Assembly (NCBI RefSeq): GCF_900100045.1 | Contig: NZ_FNEA01000021.1 | Span: 21,496-85,495, forward strand | From: Paracoccus denitrificans | GTDB taxonomy: Bacteria; Pseudomonadota; Alphaproteobacteria; Rhodobacterales; Rhodobacteraceae | Direction: 5' to 3' | DNA length: 64,000 bases | Shown: one piece after another, positions 27,358 through 37,406 of the stretch | How the letters are laid out: each line of letters starts with the position of its first letter | Position numbering within the stretch: position 1 is the first letter of the stretch | Program-made: the position numbers and the translations under genes | Notes under the pieces: generated by a model | Seen by the model: the letters and a program-made list of their open reading frames with translations, nothing else | What the model was told of the DNA's origin: nothing | Database searches by the model: none

Positions 27358-28712
27358 TGCTCGGCCTCTCCTTTTGCTTTGACCCAAATTAGCAGAACCA
27401 GCGCCAGAAGGAACATCACGATGAGCGGAGAGATGCCGAGCCGTTGGTTGCCGGTCACATCCGTCACCGTGGCGATCAGGAGCGGCGCGAGGAAAGCCGT
27501 CGCCTTGCCCGAAAGCGCGTAGAGGCCGAAGGCCTCGGTGGCGCGCTCGGCCGTGGCGTGGCGCACCATCATCGTGCGGCTGGCCGATTGCAGGGCGCCG
27601 CCGGCACCGCCGATCAGCGCGCCGCACAGGAAGAACAGCGCATCGGGCAGGCGCGAGCCCTCGGCCAGCGGCAGGCCCAGGACCTGCTGGCGGCTCATGC
27701 CGATGACGAGGATGCAGACGCCGATCAGCACCAGCGTGCAGGCGACGATCACCGGCTTCGGCCCCCAGCGCCGGTCGGCGCGGCCGCCGATCCAGCTGAT
27801 GACGGCGGCCGAGACGGCGCTGACCACGCCGAAGACCCCGGCCAGGAAGACCGGCCAGCCCAGCACCGTGCCGGCATAGACCCCGCCAAAGGCGTAAAGC
27901 GCGTTCAGCGCATCGCGCGAGAACATGGACGAGGCCAGCCAAGCCGCCAGCGAATGCCGGTGCCGCAGGCTGGCGAGCAGCCGGCCCAGTTCCGCCATGG
28001 CCGCGCCCAGATGCAGCGGTCGGCGCGGCCCCGGCGTCTCGGGCACCCAAAGCGCGAAGGGGATCATGAAGACCAGATACCACAGCGCCGTGAACGGCCC
28101 CACGGCCCGCGTGCCCTCGCGCAGCGCCGGATCGAGGCCCAGCACCGGAGGGATGCCCAGCATGGTGCGCCCGGTCTGGGCGTTCTCGGCCAGAAGCAGC
28201 AGCACCGCGGCCAGCGCGATGACGCCGCCGAGATAGCCGAAGGCGAAGCCCGAGCCCGAGATGCGGCCGATTTCCCGATGCGGCGCCAACCCCGGCAACA
28301 GGGCATTGGTGAAGATGGTGGCGAACTCCATGCCGATCAGCCCGATGCCGAAGGACAGGATCGCCAGATGCAGGTTCGGCTGGTCGGGCATCAGGAACCA
28401 CAGTCCCCATGACCCCGCCATGTAGAAGACGGAAAAGACCCAGACCCAGACCAGCCGGCGGCCGGTATTGTCGGCGATGGCGCCCAGCACCGGGGCGAGC
28501 ACCGCGATGATGACCCCGCAGATGCCCAGCCCGTAGCCCCACAGCGATTGCGCCGCCGCGCCCGCCGCCTCGGGCGTCATGCCCTGCGCGGTATAGTGCT
28601 GGCGGGCGATCTCGGCGTAATAGACCGGGAAGATGAAGGTCATCAGCAGCGTCGCAAAGGGCTGGCTGGCCCAGTCGAAGAACCACCAGCCCCAGATGCG
28701 TTTGCGTTCCAT
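27354..28712 (-). CDS. MFS permease, UMF1 family
   Basis: A 452-residue membrane protein with about 12 helices. The start IWGWWFFDWASQPFATLLMT is typical of UMF1 (unknown major facilitator 1, related to yeast Atg22) transporters, whose bacterial substrates are mostly unknown. The central loop is short. The ATG at 28712 follows a GAGGGG. The gene overlaps mepA by four bases, giving a run of four overlapping leftward genes (permease, mepA, phytase-like esterase, serine hydrolase). Confidence 0.82.
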   Translation of the reverse strand: MERKRIWGWWFFDWASQPFATLLMTFIFPVYYAEIARQHYTAQGMTPEAAGAAAQSLWGYGLGICGVIIAVLAPVLGAIADNTGRRLVWVWVFSVFYMAGSWGLWFLMPDQPNLHLAILSFGIGLIGMEFATIFTNALLPGLAPHREIGRISGSGFAFGYLGGVIALAAVLLLLAENAQTGRTMLGIPPVLGLDPALREGTRAVGPFTALWYLVFMIPFALWVPETPGPRRPLHLGAAMAELGRLLASLRHRHSLAAWLASSMFSRDALNALYAFGGVYAGTVLGWPVFLAGVFGVVSAVSAAVISWIGGRADRRWGPKPVIVACTLVLIGVCILVIGMSRQQVLGLPLAEGSRLPDALFFLCGALIGGAGGALQSASRTMMVRHATAERATEAFGLYALSGKATAFLAPLLIATVTDVTGNQRLGISPLIVMFLLALVLLIWVKAKGEAEQ

Positions 28713-28778
28713 GCCGCGCCCCTCTTGCCCCCGGGCCGTGCCTGTTCCGCAGCCCGGGCGCATAAGGCCCCAGCGGGT

Positions 28779-29351
28779 TCAGGCTGGCAAGTCCGGATTG
28801 CGCTCGGCAGGCAGGATGGGCGGCAGCACCGGCGGCCAGGGCCGCTGGGCATCCGCCGCGATCCAGGATTGCACCCAGCCCGGCAGTTCCGGGCTGACCG
28901 GGTCGCGCCCCGCCGCCTGCATCAGCCGCGCCGGCGCCACGATGCCCTGGTCCGAGGTGATGGCGCCGCGCAGCAGCATGTGGTTGCAGCACTCGCCCGC
29001 CCGCCACATGCTTTGCTCCATGTAAAGGAAGCGTTCGTCCCAACCGAGGGTGCGCGAAACCATGGTGAAGCGGTTGAAGGCCTTGATCCGGCGGCGATAG
29101 CGCACCGTGTTGCCCGCCACCGTGATGCCCCAGCGGTTCTGCCGCATCGTGTCGATGATCCCGGTCCTGACCGCCATCGGCAGCCGCCCGAGGTCGTAGA
29201 GCGTGAGCGTGCGGCCGTTGTTCAGCTCGATCCAGGGGTCCAGGTCCCAGGGCCAGCAGCGATGGGTCGAGACATGCGCCTCCAGCACGCCGATGCGGGG
29301 GCTGCGGCGGAACTTCAGCATCTCCTTGGCAAAGCGGAGCATGGGATACAT
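28779..29351 (-). CDS. Hotdog-fold thioesterase family protein
   Basis: A 190-residue soluble protein. The pattern DLDPWIELNNGRTLTLYDLGR, then VAGNTVRYRRRIKAF and WDERFLYMEQSMW, is that of the 4HBT-like acyl-CoA thioesterases related to eukaryotic THEM6. The catalytic Asp or Asn of the fold is probably in the ELNNGR stretch. It would cleave fatty acyl-CoA, but the substrate is not predictable. It is 66 bp upstream of the MFS permease on the same strand, so cotranscription is possible. Confidence 0.72.
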   Translation of the reverse strand: MYPMLRFAKEMLKFRRSPRIGVLEAHVSTHRCWPWDLDPWIELNNGRTLTLYDLGRLPMAVRTGIIDTMRQNRWGITVAGNTVRYRRRIKAFNRFTMVSRTLGWDERFLYMEQSMWRAGECCNHMLLRGAITSDQGIVAPARLMQAAGRDPVSPELPGWVQSWIAADAQRPWPPVLPPILPAERNPDLPA

Positions 29352-29493
29352 CGGCGGCTTCTCCTGCCTTGGGCACCGAAGCGGGCTAGCCCTGGCCGGC
29401 ACGGGCGTCAATCGGAACGCTGCGGCCAAGCTGTGCCTTGCGCAACGCGGATGCCTGCCTTACCTGTCCACGGAACAGCCGGAAGGGAATGGA

Positions 29494-29787
29494 ATGGGCA
29501 CGCTCTACGAAGCCTTGATGCTGATACTCGACGTCGTCTGGTTCGTGATGATCGCCCATATCATCATGTCATGGCTGATCAACTTCCAGGTGCTGAACCT
29601 GCGCCAGCCGCTGATCTGGCAGGTCTGGAACGGGCTCAACCGCCTGCTGGAGCCGATCTACGGCCCCGTCCGCTCGATCCTGCCGAACACGGGCGGGCTG
29701 GACCTGGCGCCGCTGGTCGTCTTTATCGGCATCATCATCCTGCAACGCGCGCTCGCCAACAACGCGGCCTGGTTCTACGGCTTCTAG
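29494..29787 (+). CDS. YggT family membrane protein
   Basis: A 97-residue protein with two long hydrophobic segments (about residues 8-30 and 70-90) around a NGLNRLLEPIYGPVRSILPN loop, the YggT/Ycf19 signature. The family is involved in membrane or cell-division site organisation and osmotic tolerance, and its precise role is unsettled. GGAAGGG lies ahead of the ATG. It ends two bases before recQ, so they form an operon. Confidence 0.85.
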   Translation: MGTLYEALMLILDVVWFVMIAHIIMSWLINFQVLNLRQPLIWQVWNGLNRLLEPIYGPVRSILPNTGGLDLAPLVVFIGIIILQRALANNAAWFYGF

Positions 29788-29789
29788 GC

Positions 29790-31823
29790 ATGTCGGCCGC
29801 GCCCCTATTGCGGCAGGTCTTCGGCTTCGACGCCTTTCGGCCGGGGCAGGAAGAGATCGTCGATGCCGTGGCCGCCGGCCGCGACGTGCTGGCGATCATG
29901 CCGACCGGCGGGGGCAAGTCGCTGTGCTACCAGCTGCCGGCGCTGATGCGGGACGGGCTGACGGTGGTCATATCGCCGCTGATCGCCCTGATGCGCGACC
30001 AGGTCCGGGCGCTGACCGAGGCGGGCGTCGCCGCCGCCGCCCTGACCAGCGGCAATTCGGACGAGGAAAACAGCGAGGTTCTGCGGGCGCTGAACGCACG
30101 GGAATTGCGGCTGCTCTACATGGCGCCCGAGCGGCTGGCCTCGGGTGCGACCATTCCGATGCTGCGCCGCGCGGGCGTCCAGGCCATCGCCGTGGACGAG
30201 GCGCATTGCGTCAGCCAATGGGGCCATGACTTCCGTCCCGATTACCTGCGCGTGGGCGAGTTGCGCCGGACGCTTTCCGTGCCGCTGGCCGCCTTTACCG
30301 CCACCGCCGATGCCGAGACCCGCGAGGAAATCGTCAAGCGCTTGTTCGACGGTGCGCAGCCGCAAAGCTTCCTGCGCGGTTTCGACCGGCCGAACATCCA
30401 CCTGGCCTTCCAGCCCAAGGACGGGCCGCGCCGGCAGATCCTGGATTTCGCCGCCGCGCGCCGGGGCCAGTCGGGCATCGTCTATTGCGGCACCCGCGCC
30501 AAGACCGAGACGCTGGCCGGTGCGCTGAACGAGGCCGGGCTTGCCGCCGTCGCCTATCACGGCGGCATGGAGCCCGACCAGCGCCGCAAGGTCGAGGCGC
30601 GGTTCCAGCGCGAGGACGGGCTGATCGTGGTGGCGACCGTGGCCTTCGGCATGGGCATCGACAAGCCCGACATCCGCTGGGTCGCCCATGCCGACCTGCC
30701 GAAATCCATCGAGGCCTATTACCAAGAGATCGGCCGCGGCGGCCGCGACGGTGCCCCGGCCGAGACGCTGACGCTTTACGGCCCTGACGACATCCGCCTG
30801 CGCCGCGGCCAGATCGACGAGGGGCTGGCCCCGCCCGAGCGCAAGGCCGCCGACCATGCCCGGCTGAACGCCCTGCTGGGCCTGGCCGAGGCGACGGCCT
30901 GCCGCCGTGTCGCCCTGCTGCGCTATTTCGGCGAAGAGGCCGCGGCCTGCGGCAATTGCGACATCTGCGACAACCCGCCCGAATGCTTCGACGCGACCGA
31001 GGCGGCGCAAAAGGTGCTGTCGGCCGTGCTGCGCACCGGCCAGACCTATGGCGCGGGTCATGTCATCGACGTGCTGACCGGCACCATGACCGACCGCATA
31101 CGCCAGCGCGGCCATGACCGGCTGCCGACCTTTGGCGTCGGGCGCGACATGGCCAAGCCGCAATGGCAGGCGGTCATCCGGCAGATGCTGGGCCGCGACC
31201 TGATCCGCCCCGATCCCGAGCGTCACGGCGGCCTGGCCATCACCGCCGCCGCCCATCCGGTGCTGCGCGGCGAAGAGCGTATCACCCTGCGTCGCGATGC
31301 CATGACACGCGCACGCCCCGCCGTGGTGGTTCGCACGCAGGTCGATGAAGAGGACGCGCCGCTGCTTTCCGCGCTCAAGGCCAAGCGCCGCGCGCTGGCC
31401 GAGGCGGCGCGGGTGCCGGCCTATGTCATCTTTCCCGACCGCACGCTGATCGAGATGGCCCAAAGCCGCCCCCGCACGCTGGACGAGATGGCCCGGGTGA
31501 ACGGCGTCGGCGCCAAGAAGCTGGAAAGCTATGGCGAGGAGTTCCTGCGCGTCATCGCCGGCGAGGTGGCGCCGATGCATCCCGCGCGCCGTGCGCTTGC
31601 CGGCCGCGCCTCGGGCGATCTGTTCGACCGGCTGGCCGAGGCGCAGGCCCGGCTGATGCGAGGCGAGGACGGCACGGAAAAGCCACTATCCGTCAGTAAC
31701 TCCGCCCTGCGCCGCATTGCCGAGGACCGACCACGCGACCTGGCGCGCTATCTGGACGCGGCGCGGCTGGACCGTTTCGGCGCCGCCTTCGCCGCCGAGA
31801 TCGCCGCCGACCCCGAGGGCTGA
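29790..31823 (+). CDS. recQ: ATP-dependent DNA helicase RecQ
   Basis: A 677-residue superfamily 2 helicase that unwinds DNA in RecF-pathway recombination. Walker A is PTGGGKSLCYQLPAL. The DEAH box is in VDEAHCVSQWGHDFRPDY, and motif VI is in YYQEIGRGGRDG. The RecQ zinc site is CRRVALLRYFGEEAAACGNC with CDNC-like spacing. A winged-helix RQC domain and an HRDC domain (LAEAARVPAYVIFPDRTL) fill the C-terminus. The start at 29790 gives the standard N-terminus; a much longer frame from 28548 runs antisense through other genes. Confidence 0.95.
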   Translation: MSAAPLLRQVFGFDAFRPGQEEIVDAVAAGRDVLAIMPTGGGKSLCYQLPALMRDGLTVVISPLIALMRDQVRALTEAGVAAAALTSGNSDEENSEVLRALNARELRLLYMAPERLASGATIPMLRRAGVQAIAVDEAHCVSQWGHDFRPDYLRVGELRRTLSVPLAAFTATADAETREEIVKRLFDGAQPQSFLRGFDRPNIHLAFQPKDGPRRQILDFAAARRGQSGIVYCGTRAKTETLAGALNEAGLAAVAYHGGMEPDQRRKVEARFQREDGLIVVATVAFGMGIDKPDIRWVAHADLPKSIEAYYQEIGRGGRDGAPAETLTLYGPDDIRLRRGQIDEGLAPPERKAADHARLNALLGLAEATACRRVALLRYFGEEAAACGNCDICDNPPECFDATEAAQKVLSAVLRTGQTYGAGHVIDVLTGTMTDRIRQRGHDRLPTFGVGRDMAKPQWQAVIRQMLGRDLIRPDPERHGGLAITAAAHPVLRGEERITLRRDAMTRARPAVVVRTQVDEEDAPLLSALKAKRRALAEAARVPAYVIFPDRTLIEMAQSRPRTLDEMARVNGVGAKKLESYGEEFLRVIAGEVAPMHPARRALAGRASGDLFDRLAEAQARLMRGEDGTEKPLSVSNSALRRIAEDRPRDLARYLDAARLDRFGAAFAAEIAADPEG

Positions 31824-31930
31824 GCGCCCTTGCGGCCCGGTGCAGATCTGGCGGCTGCCGCAGGTGCGCCTCCCAAGCGGCGCGGCAATCGACCGCCCCG
31901 CTTTTGTCGGCGGATAGGCCCTTGGCGGCC

Positions 31931-34900
31931 TTATTCCTGCGCGGCGGCGCGGGCGCGGTCCTCGGCGCTGGGCATCGGGTCGCCCTTGGGCGGGCGGACG
32001 CCGAATACCGCGCAGTAAAGCGCCGGGACGAAGATCAGCGTCACCAGCGTGCCGGCGATGATGCCGCCCATCATGGCAAAGGCCATCGGCCCCCAGAACA
32101 CCTGGCGCGAGATCGGGATCAGTGCCAGGCTGGCCGCCGCCGCCGTCAGCAGGATCGGGCGGGCGCGGCTGTCGGATGCCTCGAAGACCGCGTCCCATTT
32201 CGCATGGCCCTTGGCGATCAGCTCCTGGATTTCGTGCACCAGGATGACCGAGTTGCGGATCAGGATGCCGATCAGCGCCAGGATGCCGAGGATGGCGACG
32301 AAGCCCATCGGCACCCCGAAGGGCAAGAGTGCCGCGACCACGCCGATCAGCCCCAGCGGTGCGGCGGCAAAGACGATGAAGGACAGCCGGAAGCCCTGCA
32401 TCTGCACCATCACCAGCGAGGCCATGATCAGCAGCATGATCGGCACCACGGCGGCGATGGGCTCCTGGCTTTCGGCCGAGGTCTCGACCGTGCCGCCGAC
32501 CACGACCTTGACCCCTGGCGGCAATCCGGCCTGGAAGCGCGCAACCTTGTCGGCCAGCGCCTCGACCAGCGTGGCGGGCTGGTCCTTGCTGGCGATATCG
32601 GCCTTGACGGTGACGGTCGGCAACCCGTCGCGCTGCATGATCAGCGGTTGCTCGGTATCGTATTCCAGCTTGGCCAGCGAGGCGAGCGGGATCGGCGTGC
32701 CGGTCGGCGTCGCCAGTTGCAGGTTCTGGATCGAGGCCAGCGATTCGCGATCCTCCTGCGAGCCGCGGGCGGTGACGTTGATCAGGAAGATGCCGTCGCG
32801 CAACTGGGTGATCGTGCGGCCGCTGAAGGTTCCCGACAGCGCCCCCGAAATATCCTCGTTGGTCAGGCCCAGCCGGCGGGCCTGGTCCTGGTTCACCTGC
32901 AACCGCACCACGCGCGCGGGCTCGTTCCAGTCCAGCGCGATGTCGCGCAGCCGCGGCTCGGTCGCCAGCACCGCGGCAAGCTCGCGCGCCGCGTCGCGCG
33001 CCTGGTCCAGGTCGGGCGACGAGACGCGATACTGCACCGGCTTGCCGACCGGCGGCCCGATTTCAAGGTTCTTGACATAGATGTCGGTGCCGATCAGTTC
33101 GCGCCCGGCGAATTCGATCAGCCGCGCCTTGAGCCTGTCGCGCGCCGCCAGATCGGGGGTCTGGATCACGATCTGGCCCATATAGGGGCCGGGCGTGGGC
33201 ACATCCATCGAGAGAACGAACCGCGGCGCGCCGCGGCCGACATAGGTGGTCCAGAATAGCGCGTCCCGTTCCTCGGCCAGCATCGCCTCGATCCTGGCCA
33301 TGTCGGCATCGGTCTTGGCGATCGAGGCATTGGCGCGCTCGGTCACGTCCACGATGATCTCTGTCCGGTCCGAAGTCGGAAAGAACTGCTGCTCGACGAA
33401 GCGCATTCCCACCACCGAAATCGCGAACACGGCCAGGGTGACGGCGATGGTCAGCCATTTGTGGTGCATGCCCCACAGGAGCAGGCCGTGGAACCGCCGG
33501 CGCAGCCAACTCGGCCGCTCGGATTTATGCACCATGGTCGCGGGCAGCATGGTGACGCCCAGAAGCGGCGCAAACAGCACGGCGACGATCCAGCTGACGA
33601 TCAGCGAGACGGCGATCACCACGAAAAGCGAAAAGGTAAACTCGCCCGCTGCCGAACTGTTCAGCCCGATGGGGATGAAGCCCGCCACCGTCACCAGCGT
33701 GCCGGTCAGCATCGGGAAGGCGATGGAACTCCAGGCATGGCTGGCGGCGCGTTCCAGGCTGTCGCCGACCTCCAGCCGCGAGATCATCGTCTCGATGGCG
33801 ATCATCGCGTCGTCGACCAGCAGTCCCAGGGCGATGATCAGCGCCCCGAGCGAGATCCGCTGCAACGTGATGCCATAGATGTCCAGGATCACGAAGGTGA
33901 TCGCCAGAACCAGCGGGATGGTCAGCGTCACCACGAAGCCGGCGCGCAGGCCCAGGCTGACAAAGCTGACCAGCAGCACGATGGCCACCGCTTCGGCGAG
34001 GGCCTGGACGAAATGGCCGACGGCCTCGTCCACCACATGCGGCTGGTCGGCGAACTTCGCCATCTCGATCCCGATGGGCAGGCCGCGCGCCACCTCGGCC
34101 ATCAGCGCATCGACGTGCTGGCCGAATTCCAGGATGTTGCCGCCCTCGCGCATGCCGATCTGAAGGCCGACGGCCTCCTTGCCGTTATAGCGGAACAGCG
34201 CGCTTGGCGGGTCTTCGTAGCCGCGGGTGACGGTGGCCACGTCGCCGATGTTGAAGAAACGGTCGCCGACCCGCAGGTTCACCGCCGCGATCGATTGGGC
34301 GTCGTCGAACTGCCCGCCCACGCGCACCAGCACCTGTTCCGGCCCGGCCTGCACGATGCCTGAGGGAGAGATCGCGTTTTGCAGCGCCAGTGTCTGCACC
34401 ACCTGGTTGTGGTTCAGCCCCAGAGCCGCCAGCCGCGCCGAGGAGAATTCCAGGTAGATCTGTTCCTTGCGCACCCCCAGAAGCTGGGTCTTGCCTGCCA
34501 TCGGCAGCGCCTGGACCTGTTTGCGGATATCCTCGACCCGGTCGCGCAATTCGCGCTGGGTAAAGCCGTCCGAGGTGAAGGCATAGATATTGCCGAACAC
34601 GTCGCCGAAATCGTCGTTGAACTGGAAGCCCTGGAATTCCTGCGGAAATTCCGGGCGGATGTCCGACATCATGTTGCGCACGCGCTTCCAGACCTCGGGC
34701 ACCTGCGGGCCGCGGATCGTCGGGTCAAGCTCCAGGTAGACCACCGACTGGCCCGGCATGGTGACCGAGCGGGTGAATTTCAGCTCGTCTAGTTCCTCAA
34801 GCTTGGTCTCGATCCGCGTGGTAACCTGGTTCAGCGTGTCCTCGATGGTGGCGCCGGGCAGCGAGGCGCTGATCACCATGATCTTGATGGTGAAATTCGG

Positions 34901-35026
34901 ATCCTCCTCGCGGCCGAGGCGCAGATAGCTGAGCGTGCCTGCCACCATCGAGATGATCAGCAGGAACCACACCAGGGAACGGTGATGCAGAGCCCAGTCG
35001 GACAGGTTGAAGCCGCGGTTGGTCAT
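31931..35026 (-). CDS. RND-family efflux transporter permease (AcrB-like)
   Basis: A 1031-residue inner-membrane pump with 12 helices and two large periplasmic loops. The proton-relay aspartates lie in GLLVDDAMIAIETM (helix 4), and a second family motif is ALIGILIRNSVILVHEI near helix 11. The N-terminus WALHHRSLVWFLLI and an extended loop region suggest the HAE-like AcrB branch and not the metal (CzcA) branch, because no charged metal-relay motif is seen in helix 4. It overlaps the upstream adaptor gene by four bases. No outer-membrane channel gene is in the cluster. Confidence 0.92.
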   Translation of the reverse strand: MTNRGFNLSDWALHHRSLVWFLLIISMVAGTLSYLRLGREEDPNFTIKIMVISASLPGATIEDTLNQVTTRIETKLEELDELKFTRSVTMPGQSVVYLELDPTIRGPQVPEVWKRVRNMMSDIRPEFPQEFQGFQFNDDFGDVFGNIYAFTSDGFTQRELRDRVEDIRKQVQALPMAGKTQLLGVRKEQIYLEFSSARLAALGLNHNQVVQTLALQNAISPSGIVQAGPEQVLVRVGGQFDDAQSIAAVNLRVGDRFFNIGDVATVTRGYEDPPSALFRYNGKEAVGLQIGMREGGNILEFGQHVDALMAEVARGLPIGIEMAKFADQPHVVDEAVGHFVQALAEAVAIVLLVSFVSLGLRAGFVVTLTIPLVLAITFVILDIYGITLQRISLGALIIALGLLVDDAMIAIETMISRLEVGDSLERAASHAWSSIAFPMLTGTLVTVAGFIPIGLNSSAAGEFTFSLFVVIAVSLIVSWIVAVLFAPLLGVTMLPATMVHKSERPSWLRRRFHGLLLWGMHHKWLTIAVTLAVFAISVVGMRFVEQQFFPTSDRTEIIVDVTERANASIAKTDADMARIEAMLAEERDALFWTTYVGRGAPRFVLSMDVPTPGPYMGQIVIQTPDLAARDRLKARLIEFAGRELIGTDIYVKNLEIGPPVGKPVQYRVSSPDLDQARDAARELAAVLATEPRLRDIALDWNEPARVVRLQVNQDQARRLGLTNEDISGALSGTFSGRTITQLRDGIFLINVTARGSQEDRESLASIQNLQLATPTGTPIPLASLAKLEYDTEQPLIMQRDGLPTVTVKADIASKDQPATLVEALADKVARFQAGLPPGVKVVVGGTVETSAESQEPIAAVVPIMLLIMASLVMVQMQGFRLSFIVFAAAPLGLIGVVAALLPFGVPMGFVAILGILALIGILIRNSVILVHEIQELIAKGHAKWDAVFEASDSRARPILLTAAAASLALIPISRQVFWGPMAFAMMGGIIAGTLVTLIFVPALYCAVFGVRPPKGDPMPSAEDRARAAAQE

Positions 35027-36123
35027 GGTGTCACGCTTTGTCCCACGGATTGGCCTTCGGTCAGGGAATGGATGCCGCGGATCACCACCTCCTCGCCCGG
35101 GGCAAGGCCCGAGGCGACGGCGATGCGCCCGCCGACCGGCGGACCAAGGGTCTCGATCCGGCGCAGGGCGACCGTGCCCTGTTCGCCGTCGCGGCTGACG
35201 ACCCAGACATGTTCGGCGCCGTCCTGTTCAATGATGGCGGACTGGGGCAGCACCAGCTGCGCGGCGGCAGCGCCGGCGATGCGCGCGCGTACCAGCGCCC
35301 CCAGGCGCAGATCGGCATCCTGCCCAAGCGCAAGATGGATGCGCCGCGTCCGGGTCGCGGCATCTGCCACCGGCTCGATCTGCGAGACTGTCGCCGGCAG
35401 GATGCGGCCGGGGTCGCTTTCCGACCATACCTCGTAAGGATCGCCCTGCCTGACGCGCGACAGCACGATATCGGGCAGGTCGATCACCGCCTCGATCCCG
35501 TCCTGGGTCGAAAGCCGCAGCACCGGTTCGCCCGCGCTGACCACGGCGCCGGCATTGATGAAAACCGCACTGACCACCCCGTCGAAGGGCGCGCGCATCT
35601 CGGCGAAGCCTTCGGCGTCGCGGGCGCGGATCAATTCGGACTGGGCCTGCTGCTCGGCGGCCTGCGCGGCGGCCAGCGCGCGTTCGGCCTGTTCCAGCTG
35701 CGCGGTCGAGGCGACGTTGCGCTGGACCAGCGATCGCGTGCGCTCGGCCGTGGCCCGGGCGGTGCGCAGTTCCACCTGCGCCGCTTCGACCGCGGCCTGG
35801 GCGGTGCGGACATCGCCTTGCAGGTCGTCGGGATTGAGCGTGGCGAGCACCTCGCCCTGGCGGACGACATCGCCGATATCGACATTGCGCGCCGTCACCC
35901 GGCCAAGGGTCTGGAAGCCCAGGGCGACCTCGATCCGGGCGGCGATCACGCCGGGGATGGAGTGGCCGGCCGCCTGCGTGTCGCTGACAAGGATGCTCAC
36001 CACCGGGCGGGGGGCTGCGGCGGCCTCGACCTTCGGCTTTTGCCAGGGCAGGGTGAAGCCGGCCGCGCCGCCGGCAAGCGCGACCAGGATCAGGACCGCC
36101 GGGATCAGGGCCTTGCGCATCAT
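35023..36123 (-). CDS. RND efflux periplasmic adaptor 1
   Basis: A 366-residue membrane fusion protein. The N-terminal helix (residues 5-24) anchors it. Lipoyl halves are ALGFQTLGRVTARNVDIGD and MRAPFDGVVSAVFINAGAVV, with a coiled-coil of about 80 residues between. A beta-barrel and membrane-proximal domain follow. The ATG at 36123 overlaps the stop of the second adaptor gene. It probably works with the RND pump encoded downstream. Confidence 0.88.
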   Translation of the reverse strand: MMRKALIPAVLILVALAGGAAGFTLPWQKPKVEAAAAPRPVVSILVSDTQAAGHSIPGVIAARIEVALGFQTLGRVTARNVDIGDVVRQGEVLATLNPDDLQGDVRTAQAAVEAAQVELRTARATAERTRSLVQRNVASTAQLEQAERALAAAQAAEQQAQSELIRARDAEGFAEMRAPFDGVVSAVFINAGAVVSAGEPVLRLSTQDGIEAVIDLPDIVLSRVRQGDPYEVWSESDPGRILPATVSQIEPVADAATRTRRIHLALGQDADLRLGALVRARIAGAAAAQLVLPQSAIIEQDGAEHVWVVSRDGEQGTVALRRIETLGPPVGGRIAVASGLAPGEEVVIRGIHSLTEGQSVGQSVTP

Positions 36124-37184
36124 TCCTGCCTCGCCGATGGGGACGCGTTCGTGACCTCGCGGCCGGGATAGAGCATCTGCGACCCCGCGCCGACCACCGT
36201 CTGCCCGGGCTCGATCCCTCCGCTGAGGATCACCGTGCCGTTGGCGAATCGCTCGATCTGGACCGATGCCAGCGAAACGCGATTGTCGTTGCCCACCAGC
36301 CAGACCGCCGGCTTGCCGTCCGCCGAGGTCAGCGCCGTCCAGGGCACGGCGATGCCGCTGCCGGCCGGGAAATGCACCGCCCCCCGCACTGCCGCACCCA
36401 GGAGGCTGGCGGCCGGCGGGGCATTGTCGATCTCGGCCCGCACCGTGACCGAGCCCGTGGCGGGATCGACCAGGGGCGCGATCTCCGTCACATGCGCGGT
36501 CATGTGAAGATCGGGGAAATCGATCCCCCTGAGAGTGACCGGCGCACCGATCGCATCCCGCAGCAACGGCGTATCCGAGGTCTGGAACACCGCCTCGCGC
36601 CCCGTCGCGGAAGCCAGCGAGATCACTGCCTGCGCCGCCCCTACGATCTGTCCCGGCTCGGCCCGGCGTGCGGTGACGATGGCGTCGGCGGGTGCGCGGA
36701 TCACGGTATCCTCCAGCGCACGTTGGGCCTGGCCCAGGGCAGAGCGCGCCTGTGTCAGCCCGCCGCTGGCGGCCGACAGGGCCTGGCTTGCGGCGTCGAG
36801 CGCCGCGCGCGTGCCCACGCCGCGGCTGAGCATCGCATCGGCGCGCTGAAGCGCCTGGCTGGCCTGCGCCTCGGCCGCCTCGGCCGAGGCCACGGCGGCC
36901 TGGGCCACGCGCAGCGCCTGTTCCTGTTGCAGCGGATCGGTCCGGGCCAGCGCCTGTCCCCGGGTGACGCGGTCGCCCTCGCGCACCAGGACTTCGGTGA
37001 CGCGTCCCCCCAGCCGGAAGCCGATATCGACGCTGTCCTTGGCATGGACGGCTCCGGTCAGGGCGGCGTCGAAGGTCAGTTCGGTCTGCTCGACCTGTAC
37101 GAACTCCACACGCAAGGGGGGCTGGGCCAGGGCTGGCTGGGTCGCGAAAAGCAGCGCCAGGACCAGCGGCATCAGGCGCGGCAT
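36120..37184 (-). CDS. RND efflux periplasmic adaptor 2
   Basis: A 354-residue second membrane fusion protein, first in the efflux operon. The signal peptide is MPRLMPLVLALLFATQPALA. Lipoyl halves are VDIGFRLGGRVTEVLVREGD and IRAPADAIVTARRAEPGQIV around an Ala/Gln-rich coiled-coil. The start at 37184 lacks a good Shine-Dalgarno; a TTG about 50 bases upstream has AGGAG ahead and is an alternative. Two adaptors with one RND pump suggest a mixed trimer-of-dimers or alternative complexes. Confidence 0.83.
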   Translation of the reverse strand: MPRLMPLVLALLFATQPALAQPPLRVEFVQVEQTELTFDAALTGAVHAKDSVDIGFRLGGRVTEVLVREGDRVTRGQALARTDPLQQEQALRVAQAAVASAEAAEAQASQALQRADAMLSRGVGTRAALDAASQALSAASGGLTQARSALGQAQRALEDTVIRAPADAIVTARRAEPGQIVGAAQAVISLASATGREAVFQTSDTPLLRDAIGAPVTLRGIDFPDLHMTAHVTEIAPLVDPATGSVTVRAEIDNAPPAASLLGAAVRGAVHFPAGSGIAVPWTALTSADGKPAVWLVGNDNRVSLASVQIERFANGTVILSGGIEPGQTVVGAGSQMLYPGREVTNASPSARQE

Positions 37185-37406
37185 GACGGCCCGGTCGCCT
37201 GACCTGTCGTGCGTTTCCGATCGGATGCTCAAGTTCGCTGCTCCTGAAAAGATCCCGAACGACATGACCTCGCGGATGCATCCGCCCCGGCTCATACCCG
37301 CCGGTGACACGCGACAAAACAAATGCGGCATCCCGCAAGCCGTCCGACCCGCCGCATGGGGACGCTTTCGGCAGTTCTGGCCCCGAATGCGCGGCGGAAC
37401 GGTCGG

